From: SIG598 sp045538015
GTDB lineage: Bacteria; Bacillota; Clostridia; Oscillospirales; Acutalibacteraceae
Direction of reading: 5' to 3'
DNA length: 5,177 nucleotides
Assembly (NCBI GenBank): GCA_045538015.1
Contig: JAZSQO010000024.1
Coordinates: 1 to 5,177, forward strand
Part shown: piece after piece, positions 1-4,736 of the stretch
Position numbering within the stretch: the first letter of the stretch is position 1
Layout of the letters: every line of letters starts with the position of its first letter
Notes under the pieces: model-generated
Databases searched by the model: none
What the model saw: the letters and a program-made list of their open reading frames with translations, nothing else
Told to the model about the DNA's origin: nothing
Made by a program: the position numbers and the translations under genes

Positions 1-957
1 CCCGGCTCCAAGCAGGTCTACAATATGCTGGCCGCCAACGGCGCGCTGGCCGACATCATCGCCTCCGGTGCCCGTGTGCTGGAGTGCGCCTGCGGCCCCT
101 GCATCGGCATGGGTCAGTCTCCCAACTCCGGCGGCATTTCCCTACGTACCTTCAACCGCAACTTTGAAGGCCGCAGCGGCACCGCCGACGGCCAGATCTA
201 TCTGGTCAGCCCGGAAACCGCGGCAGCTTCCGCCATTGCCGGTGTGTTCACCGATCCCCGTGATCTGGGCGACGCTGTCTCCATCGAAATGCCCAACAGC
301 TTCCTCATCAATGACAACATGGTGGCCGCTCCCGTTCCCGCCGAGGAAATGGATTCCGTGGAGATCCTCCGCGGCCCCAACATCAAGCCCTTCCCCGTCA
401 CCGAGGCTCTGCCCGAGGCCGTTGAGGCCAAGGCTCTGCTCAAGGTGGGCGACAATATCACCACCGACCACATCATGCCGCCCGGTGCCAAGATCCTGCC
501 CTACCGCTCCAACATTCCTTACCTTTCCCAGTTCTGCTTCGGCGTGTGCGACAAGGAATTCCCCGACCGCTGCAAGGCTGAAGGCAAGGGCATTGTGATC
601 GGCGGCAGCAACTACGGTCAGGGCTCCTCCCGCGAGCACGCCGCTCTGGTTCCCCTCTATCTGGGCGTCAAGGCGGTCATCGTCAAGTCCTTTGCCCGCA
701 TCCATCTTGCCAATCTGGTCAACGCCGGTATCGTTCCTCTGGTCTTTGAGAACGAAGCCGATTACGACACCGTTTCCCAGATGGACGAGCTGGCTCTGCC
801 CAATCTGCGCGCCGAGCTGGACGGCGGCAAGGTGACCGTGGTCAACAAGACCACCGGCAAGACCTTTACCGCTCTGTGTCAGGTTTCCGGCAGACAGAAG
901 GACATTCTGCTGGCCGGCGGTCTGCTCAATTACACCAGAGAAACTGTCGCGCAGTAA
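1..957 (+). CDS. acn: Aconitate hydratase (aconitase), C-terminal part, 5' truncated by window
   Basis: Aconitase isomerises citrate to isocitrate through cis-aconitate in the cytoplasm, using a [4Fe-4S] cluster. The reading frame is open from base 1, giving 318 residues and a TAA stop at 955-957; start and N-terminal half lie outside the window. Visible marks are the two-cysteine cluster motif CGPCIG (cysteine codons at 91-93 and 100-102), the third ligand being expected upstream. The swivel domain begins around the DNITTDHI segment (about bases 448-474), and the active-site signature GSNYGQGSSREHAAL lies at about 604-648, with the Ser-Arg pair at 628-633. The C-terminus is compact, which suggests the short (about 640-residue) Aquifex/clostridial type rather than the 900-residue AcnA; this is inference from memory of the families. 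Isocitrate dehydrogenase follows after 85 nt, which supports aconitase over isopropylmalate or homoaconitate hydratase. Codon use is strongly C-ending, consistent with good expression. Confidence 0.95.
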   Translation, partial: PGSKQVYNMLAANGALADIIASGARVLECACGPCIGMGQSPNSGGISLRTFNRNFEGRSGTADGQIYLVSPETAAASAIAGVFTDPRDLGDAVSIEMPNSFLINDNMVAAPVPAEEMDSVEILRGPNIKPFPVTEALPEAVEAKALLKVGDNITTDHIMPPGAKILPYRSNIPYLSQFCFGVCDKEFPDRCKAEGKGIVIGGSNYGQGSSREHAALVPLYLGVKAVIVKSFARIHLANLVNAGIVPLVFENEADYDTVSQMDELALPNLRAELDGGKVTVVNKTTGKTFTALCQVSGRQKDILLAGGLLNYTRETVAQ

Positions 958-974
958 TTCGGATTTGCTATCTG

Positions 975-1022
975 GTTCACGCTGAACATTTTTATCAATT
1001 CCGGGCGGACACCGATCCGCTC
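975..1022 (+). promoter_or_regulatory. acn-icd intergenic spacer with two small inverted repeats
   Basis: The 85-nt gap between the aconitase stop and the icd start holds two short hairpins. The first is GTTCA (975-979), loop CGC, TGAAC (983-987), followed by ATTTTTA. This resembles a weak attenuator, but a 5-bp stem is short for a terminator. The second pairs GCGGA (1005-1009) with TCCGC (1016-1020), extendable by a G-T and a G-C pair to 1003-1022, and ends just before the icd ribosome-binding site. They could tune icd relative to acn, act as an mRNA processing site, or be chance. No convincing promoter was seen in the gap, so icd is probably read from the upstream aconitase promoter. Confidence 0.3.
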
Positions 1023-1027
1023 TTAAT

Positions 1028-1033
1028 AGGAGG
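1028..1033 (+). promoter_or_regulatory. Ribosome-binding site of icd
   Basis: A full AGGAGG Shine-Dalgarno sequence lies 9 nt before the ATG at 1043. It fixes the start of the dehydrogenase and points to strong translation of icd in its own right, independent of ribosomes arriving from aconitase. Confidence 0.85.
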
Positions 1034-1042
1034 AACATTATC

Positions 1043-2206
1043 ATGGATGAGAGACTTACCGCTGCGGTAGCGCAGTTTGAAAAGGTCATGGCCGCTCAGC
1101 TGGAGCGCGTCGACCGCATGAAGAACGACGGAGATTTCGTCGATTTTGAAAAGCTGGACAAGATCATCATCGGCGTGTGCGGCGGCGACGGCATCGGCCC
1201 GGTCATCACCAATGAGGCTGCCCGCGTCACCGAATATCTGCTGGCCGACGATGTGGCCTCCGGCAAGGTCGAGATCCGCTACATAGACGGTCTGACCATT
1301 GAGAACCGCGTTGCCTGCATGAAGGCCATTCCCGACGATGTTCTGGCACAGCTCAAGGAGTGCCATGTCATCCTCAAGGGCCCCACCACCACTCCCCGCG
1401 CCGGCGATCCCTGGCCCAACATCGAGAGCGCCAATGTTGCCATGAGAAAAGAGCTTGACCTGTTCGCCAATGTTCGCCCGGTCAAGGTTCCCGAGCAGGG
1501 CATCGACTGGACCTTCTTCCGTGAGAACACCGAGGGCGCCTACACTCTCGGCTCCTGCGGCTGCAATGTCAGCGAGGATCTGGCCGTTGACTTCACCGTT
1601 ACCACCACTCAGGGCACCGAGCGTATCGCCCGCCTTGCCTATGAATACGCCCGCAAGAACAACAAGGGCAGAGTTTCCATCATAACCAAGGCCAACGTGG
1701 TCAAGGCCACCGACGGCAAGTTCCTGCGTCTGTGCCAGGAGATCGGCAAGGAGTATCCCGAGATCGTGACCGACGACTGGTACATCGACATCACCACCGC
1801 CAAGCTGATTGACGAGAAGCGCCGCCGCGACTTCCGCGTGTTCATTCTCCCCAATCTGTACGGCGACATCATCACCGACGAGGCTGCCGAGTTCCAGGGC
1901 GGCGTTGGCACTGCCGGCAGCGCCAACTACGGCAAGCGCTATTCCATGTTCGAAGCCATCCACGGCTCGGCTCCCCGCATGATGGCCGAGGGACGCGGCA
2001 TCTACGCCGATCCCTGCTCCATGCTGCGCGCCACCGTTATGATGCTTTCCCACATCGGCCGTCAGGAGGCTGCTGACAAGCTGGAAAGAGCTCTGGACAT
2101 CTGTATGTTTGAAGAAAAGAAGCTGACCATCACCGGCCGTGATACCGGCTGCACTTGTGAGCAGTTCGGCGACTATGTGATGCAGACCGTTGAGGGGCTG
2201 AAATAA
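1043..2206 (+). CDS. icd: Isocitrate dehydrogenase (isocitrate/isopropylmalate dehydrogenase family), 387 aa
   Basis: This enzyme oxidatively decarboxylates isocitrate to 2-oxoglutarate, reducing NAD(P)+, in the cytoplasm. An N-terminal helical extension of about 40 residues precedes the first core strand with GDGIGP (48-53). KGPTTTP is at 112-118. The substrate motif matches isocitrate rather than isopropylmalate enzymes: Ser129, Asn131, Arg135 and Arg145 line up with E. coli Ser113, Asn115, Arg119 and Arg129. RENTEGAY (160-167) supplies the catalytic Tyr167; Lys216, Asp249, Asp275 and Asp279 fit the lysine and metal-binding aspartates. The adenosine site reads HGSAPRM (307-313), with Arg-Met where NAD enzymes usually have Asp-Ile and E. 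coli NADP enzyme has Lys-Tyr, so the coenzyme cannot be read off directly. Two CxC pairs occur (172/174 and 370/372). Aconitase upstream supports the substrate; rex follows after 2 nt. Homoisocitrate dehydrogenase is a less likely alternative. Confidence 0.9.
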   Translation: MDERLTAAVAQFEKVMAAQLERVDRMKNDGDFVDFEKLDKIIIGVCGGDGIGPVITNEAARVTEYLLADDVASGKVEIRYIDGLTIENRVACMKAIPDDVLAQLKECHVILKGPTTTPRAGDPWPNIESANVAMRKELDLFANVRPVKVPEQGIDWTFFRENTEGAYTLGSCGCNVSEDLAVDFTVTTTQGTERIARLAYEYARKNNKGRVSIITKANVVKATDGKFLRLCQEIGKEYPEIVTDDWYIDITTAKLIDEKRRRDFRVFILPNLYGDIITDEAAEFQGGVGTAGSANYGKRYSMFEAIHGSAPRMMAEGRGIYADPCSMLRATVMMLSHIGRQEAADKLERALDICMFEEKKLTITGRDTGCTCEQFGDYVMQTVEGLK

Positions 2207-2208
2207 AA

Positions 2209-2859
2209 ATGGCAAAGCGAAGCAACATCTCCATGTCGGTCATCCGAAGGGTACCGCGGTATTACCGCTATCTTTCCGATCTGCTGGCAAACGGTATAAC
2301 ACGCATATCCTCCCGTGAGCTTGCCGAGCGCATGGGCCTGACCGCTTCTCAGATACGGCAGGATCTCAACTGCTTCGGCGGCTTCGGACAGCAGGGCTAC
2401 GGCTATGATGTTGAAAAGCTCTACGAGGAGCTGGGACATATCCTCGGCGTAGGCAACCGGTACGACGCGGTTCTTGTGGGCTGCGGAAATCTGGGCCGCG
2501 CCGTGGCCATCCATCTGCTCAACTCCTCGGATGCCTTCCGCCTGACCGCGGCGTTCGACAAGAATCCCATGCTCATCGGAGCCAGCATTCAGGGGCTTCC
2601 GGTGCTGGACTCCGACACTATCGGCGACTTCTGCTCCGACAGAAAACCCACCGCGGCCTTTCTGTGCATTCCCGACGAGGGCGCGGAGGCTGTCACCGAA
2701 ACGCTCTACGCCTGCGGAGTGCGGTGCTTCTGGAATTTCAGCCACTATGACATTACCATGAAGTATCCCGACGCGATAGTTGAGAATGTTCATCTCACCG
2801 ACAGCCTGCTCACCCTGTGCTACCGGATCACCGATGTACTGGAGAGCACCCAGCAATAG
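2209..2859 (+). CDS. rex: Redox-sensing transcriptional repressor Rex, 216 aa
   Basis: Rex is a cytoplasmic homodimer that binds operators near fermentation and respiration genes when NADH is low, and lets go when NADH rises. Residues 1-80 form the winged-helix DNA-binding domain: the YYRYL segment (18-22), a helix-turn-helix with recognition segment around TASQIRQDLNCFG (45-57), then the family-typical GYGYDV (63-68). Residues 85-200 form the Rossmann domain, with the dinucleotide loop GCGNLGRA (91-98) and Asp117 at the end of the second strand, as expected for NAD(H) rather than NADP(H). The closing segment with VENVHLTDSLLTLCYRI (191-207) is the domain-swapped dimer helix. Length is normal for the family (about 205-220). 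The ATG is 2 nt after the icd stop, and GAGGGG inside the end of icd (2192-2197, 11 nt upstream) can serve as ribosome-binding site, so translational coupling is likely. No clear Rex operator was found in the window; the operon's own promoter lies upstream of it. Confidence 0.96.
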   Translation: MAKRSNISMSVIRRVPRYYRYLSDLLANGITRISSRELAERMGLTASQIRQDLNCFGGFGQQGYGYDVEKLYEELGHILGVGNRYDAVLVGCGNLGRAVAIHLLNSSDAFRLTAAFDKNPMLIGASIQGLPVLDSDTIGDFCSDRKPTAAFLCIPDEGAEAVTETLYACGVRCFWNFSHYDITMKYPDAIVENVHLTDSLLTLCYRITDVLESTQQ

Positions 2860-2870
2860 AATCACACAAA

Positions 2871-2905
2871 AAACGAGGCAACGGCTCCGCGCCGTTACCT
2901 CGTTT
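2871..2905. terminator. Bidirectional intrinsic terminator between rex and mreB
   Basis: A 15-position stem with one internal C-A mismatch pairs 2871-2885 with 2891-2905 around a 5-nt loop (2886-2890). The arms are AAACGAGG + AACGGC on the left and GCCGTT + CCTCGTTT on the right. On the minus strand the stem runs into six T residues (complement of 2868-2873), a classic U-tract ending mreB transcripts. On the plus strand the tail is T-rich but interrupted (TTTGATTTGTT), so it is a less perfect terminator for the acn-icd-rex unit. The position, 11 nt after the rex stop and 12 nt beyond the mreB stop, fits one hairpin shared by convergent genes. Confidence 0.88.
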
Positions 2906-2917
2906 GATTTGTTCATA

Positions 2918-3955
2918 TCAGTAGCTGTAAATATCCAGCGGTGATGTGGCGTGCTCCACATCGGTCTGGGCGTCGATAAAGCTGATGGCGGCGCCGGTTC
3001 CCTGCACCACGCACAGCTCCGGCTCGAAGGCCAGCAGCACGCGCAGCTTGGTCTTTTTGGCCAGCAGCTTGTCCATGCCGTACAGCATGGAGCCGCCGCC
3101 GGTAAGGATCATGCCCTTTTCATAAAGGTCACCGATCAGCTCGGGCGGCGTGCGTTCCAGAACGCCCTGCACAGCGCGGCAGATGAGTATGCTGGGCTCC
3201 TCCAGAGTCTCCAGCAGCTCGTCGGAGGTTATCTCTACCTGCCGGGGCATTCCGGTGGTAGCGTCTCTTCCCTTTACTATGCCGGTCAGCAGGCGATCCC
3301 GGGGATACACACAGCCGATCTCCTTTTTGATATTCTCGGCGGTACGCGGGCCGATGAGCAGGTTGTGAGCCTGCTTGATCTGCTTGATTATGGCCGCGTC
3401 AAAGGTGTTTCCGGCCACCTTGATGGAGTCGGAGACTGCAAGGCCGTTGAGGCACATGACACCGATGTCGGTGGTACCGCCGCCGATGTCGCACACCATG
3501 GTGCCATAGGGCTGAGCGATCTCAAGCCCGGCTCCGAGAGCGGCGGCAATGGCCTCGTCAATCAGACACACCTTGCGGGCACCCGCCGCGCGAAGAGCGT
3601 CGACCACAGCGCGCTTCTCCACCTCGGTGACGCCGATGGGCACGCAGACGACCACTCGCGGCATTATCATCTTGTTGCCGCATACCATCTTCACGAAGGT
3701 GGTCATCATGGCCTCGGTGAGGTCATAGTTGGATATGACTCCGTCCCGCAGCGGGTAGACTGCCGCGATGCGGTCGGAAGTTCTGCCCAGCATCTTGTAC
3801 GCCTCACTGCCTATGGCGAGGATGTCATCTGTGTCGCGATCCACCGCGACCACCGCCGGCTCGTTGAGCACGATGCCCCGGCCCGGCGTGTATATTTTTA
3901 CGGCTGATGTGCCAAGATCAATGCCCACATCAATGCCTATATCGAGATTAGACAA
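2918..3955 (-). CDS. mreB: MreB-family rod-shape-determining actin homologue, 345 aa, TTG start
   Basis: MreB forms ATP-dependent membrane-bound filaments that guide lateral cell-wall synthesis. The actin-fold motifs appear in order: phosphate-1 loop GIDLGTS (11-17), GRGIVLNEPAVVAV (25-38), connect-1 LIDEAIAAALGAGL (131-144), phosphate-2 DIGGGTTDIGV (156-166), GPRTAENIKKEIG (202-214) and adenosine loop LTGGGSMLYGMD (284-295). The hydrophobic MIM (96-98) sits where MreB has its membrane-insertion loop. Length is normal. The connect-1 motif differs from the usual LIEEPMAAAIG (Asp for the first Glu, Ala for Pro). The 25-residue tail after GTGAA is longer and more polar than in typical MreB. The start is TTG, chosen because a ribosome-binding site lies 7 nt upstream and no in-frame ATG comes before the ATP loop; a GTG at codon 10 lacks such a site. 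mreC/mreD are not adjacent, so this may be an orphan paralogue (Mbl- or MreBH-like); sequence alone does not settle which. Confidence 0.9.
   Translation of the reverse strand: MSNLDIGIDVGIDLGTSAVKIYTPGRGIVLNEPAVVAVDRDTDDILAIGSEAYKMLGRTSDRIAAVYPLRDGVISNYDLTEAMMTTFVKMVCGNKMIMPRVVVCVPIGVTEVEKRAVVDALRAAGARKVCLIDEAIAAALGAGLEIAQPYGTMVCDIGGGTTDIGVMCLNGLAVSDSIKVAGNTFDAAIIKQIKQAHNLLIGPRTAENIKKEIGCVYPRDRLLTGIVKGRDATTGMPRQVEITSDELLETLEEPSILICRAVQGVLERTPPELIGDLYEKGMILTGGGSMLYGMDKLLAKKTKLRVLLAFEPELCVVQGTGAAISFIDAQTDVEHATSPLDIYSY
3911..3946 (-). repeat. Three-copy 12-nt imperfect tandem repeat in the 5' end of mreB
   Basis: Read on the coding strand, codons 4-15 consist of three 12-nt units: CTCGATATAGGC (3946-3935), ATTGATGTGGGC (3934-3923) and ATTGATCTTGGC (3922-3911). 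They encode LDIG, IDVG and IDLG. The last copy is the genuine phosphate-1 loop of the actin fold (followed by TS); the first two are extra copies ahead of it. Units 2 and 3 differ at two positions, which points to duplication by slippage. Most MreB proteins carry only the last copy, preceded by a short helix or a few residues (recalled family knowledge). Confidence 0.8.
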
Positions 3956-3962
3956 TTTTTTG

Positions 3963-3969
3963 CTCCCTT
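3963..3969 (-). promoter_or_regulatory. Ribosome-binding site of mreB, decides the TTG start
   Basis: On the minus strand AAGGGAG precedes a run of A residues and the TTG start, 7 nt from the start codon. The placement is the main reason to accept TTG at 3955 rather than the downstream GTG at 3928. Confidence 0.75.
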
Positions 3970-3981
3970 GCTTATAGCTTG

Positions 3982-3999
3982 AAATACGTTTCCGTATTT
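3982..3999 (-). promoter_or_regulatory. GAAA-tetraloop hairpin in the mreB leader
   Basis: The mRNA strand reads AAATACG, GAAA, CGTATTT: a perfect 7-bp stem closed by G-C with a GNRA-type tetraloop. Given the promoter immediately upstream it would lie at roughly +8 to +25 of a leader of about 50 nt, ending 12 nt before the ribosome-binding site. It could stabilise the transcript 5' end, modulate translation, or act at DNA level as a dyad operator for a repressor. The sequence does not tell which. It is not followed by a U-tract, so it is not a terminator. Confidence 0.5.
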
Positions 4000-4012
4000 A
4001 TCCTAATAATTC

Positions 4013-4041
4013 AGTATACATAACCGAGAATGATATGTCAA
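4013..4041 (-). promoter_or_regulatory. Sigma-70/SigA-type promoter of mreB
   Basis: On the minus strand a perfect -35 box TTGACA (4041-4036) is separated by exactly 17 nt from a -10 box TATACT (4018-4013), which matches TATAAT at five of six positions. Transcription would begin near 4006, giving a leader of about 50 nt before the TTG start. It is the best promoter in the window and implies steady, vegetative expression of mreB. Its -35 box lies only about 20 bp from the divergent nth start, so the nth promoter region must overlap it. Confidence 0.85.
4015..4020 (+). promoter_or_regulatory. Possible overlapping -10 box for nth
   Basis: TATACA on the plus strand shares bases with the minus-strand -10 box of mreB, because GTATAC is palindromic. 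It would place an nth transcript start near 4027. No good -35 box stands at 16-18 nt upstream. The alternative pairing of TTGAAA (3979-3984) with TAATAA (4004-4009) needs a 19-nt spacer. The nth promoter is therefore uncertain. Confidence 0.25.
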
Positions 4042-4050
4042 TGGCCGAAA

Positions 4051-4055
4051 GGTGA
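4051..4055 (+). promoter_or_regulatory. Ribosome-binding site of nth, decides the ATG at 4061
   Basis: GGTGA (within AAAGGTGA) can pair with the UCACC stretch of the 16S rRNA tail. It is 5 nt from the ATG at 4061 but only 2 nt from the ATG at 4058, and it overlaps the upstream in-frame GTG at 4052. The second ATG is therefore favoured. Confidence 0.55.
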
Positions 4056-4060
4056 ACATG

Positions 4061-4690
4061 ATGAATAAAAAAACACAATGTGCCGCTGTTGTGGAACGGC
4101 TCAAGGCTCTCTACCCCGACGCAGTCTGCTCTCTTGTGGAACGTGACCCTCTGCGGCTGCTCATCGCCGTGCGGCTATCGGCCCAGTGTACCGATGCCCG
4201 GGTGAATCTGGTGACGCCGGTGCTCTTCGAGGCCTTTCCCGACCTTGACGCTCTTTGCACCGCCAGCGTTGAAGAAATAGAGGAAATAGTCAAGCCCTGC
4301 GGCCTTTTCCATACCAAAGCAAAGGACATCAGTGGGATGTGCCATCAGATACGCGACCGATTCGGCGGCAGAGTGCCTGATACAATGGACGAGCTGCTCA
4401 GCCTGCCCGGAGTGGGACGCAAAACGGCCAATCTGGTGCTGGGCGACATATACGGCCAGCCCGCCATTGTTACCGACACTCACTGCATACGCATTTCCGG
4501 CCGCCTCGGCCTTGTGGATTCCAAGGATCCTCTCAAGGTGGAAAAGCAGCTCAGGCAGATCGTGGAGCCCAGCGAGGGCAATGACCTCTGCCACCGCTTT
4601 GTGCTGTTCGGCCGGAATGTGTGCACCGCCCGCTCGCCTAAATGCGAGGCTTGCTCCCTTGGGGACATCTGCCCCTCGGCAAAGGGATAA
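4061..4690 (+). CDS. nth: Endonuclease III (DNA glycosylase/AP lyase), 209 aa
   Basis: Nth removes oxidised pyrimidines from DNA and nicks the resulting abasic site, starting base-excision repair. The helix-hairpin-helix LPGVGRKTA (115-123) contains the catalytic Lys121. The catalytic Asp139 is in TDTH (138-141). The C-terminal [4Fe-4S] loop has Cys188, Cys195, Cys198 and Cys204, spacing C-x6-C-x2-C-x5-C. Each residue is one position from its E. coli counterpart (Lys120, Asp138, Cys187/194/197/203), so the protein is full length and should be active. The LLIAVRLSAQCTD segment (33-45) is also typical; MutY is excluded by the lysine and the lack of a C-terminal extension. The start was set at the second ATG; a GTG at 4052 and an ATG at 4058 are in frame and would add three or one residues. 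The gene diverges from mreB. No clear terminator separates it from the ABC-F gene 46 nt downstream, so they may be co-transcribed. Confidence 0.95.
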   Translation: MNKKTQCAAVVERLKALYPDAVCSLVERDPLRLLIAVRLSAQCTDARVNLVTPVLFEAFPDLDALCTASVEEIEEIVKPCGLFHTKAKDISGMCHQIRDRFGGRVPDTMDELLSLPGVGRKTANLVLGDIYGQPAIVTDTHCIRISGRLGLVDSKDPLKVEKQLRQIVEPSEGNDLCHRFVLFGRNVCTARSPKCEACSLGDICPSAKG

Positions 4691-4727
4691 CATCGAATAA
4701 TCCGCGCCTTTCCGGCGTTCTGATATC

Positions 4728-4732
4728 GGAGG
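4728..4732 (+). promoter_or_regulatory. Ribosome-binding site of the ABC-F gene
   Basis: GGAGG lies 4 nt before the ATG at 4737. The spacing is on the short side, but there is no better start nearby. It supports initiation at this ATG, with the protein beginning MALLTAQNVSLWFG, a typical ABC-F N-terminus. Confidence 0.75.
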
Positions 4733-4736
4733 AAAC

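Noticed and set aside
142..1089. A 315-codon minus-strand open frame across the aconitase gene.
   Set aside because: Antisense of a clear aconitase, with low-complexity Gly/Leu/Val/Ala composition and no motif.
995..2215. A 406-codon open frame on the minus strand covering the whole of icd.
   Set aside because: It is an antisense shadow. The plus strand encodes a complete dehydrogenase with all its motifs and a ribosome-binding site. The shadow is rich in Gly/Ala/Val/Leu/Asp, as expected when GC-rich C-ending codons are read backwards, and has no recognisable domain.
2173..2961. A 262-codon minus-strand open frame opposite rex, crossing the terminator.
   Set aside because: It would have to read through the hairpin at 2871-2905, and its translation shows no domain. 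Rex on the other strand is unmistakable.
2951..3907. A 318-codon plus-strand open frame opposite mreB.
   Set aside because: It is His- and Gly-rich shadow sequence of the MreB coding strand, starts inside the convergent gene, and has no ribosome-binding site that I can see.
3979..4003. Possible Rex operator around TTGAAATACG...CGTATTTA in the mreB leader.
   Set aside because: The dyad arms do not match the Rex pattern (TTGTTAA/TTGTGAA with TTAACAA/TTCACAA), and the right half has no CAA end. It fits better as an RNA hairpin or an operator of another regulator.
4701..4720. Possible terminator between nth and the ABC-F gene.
   Set aside because: The CGCC/GGCG stem is only 4 bp with a 5-nt loop and no T-run after it.
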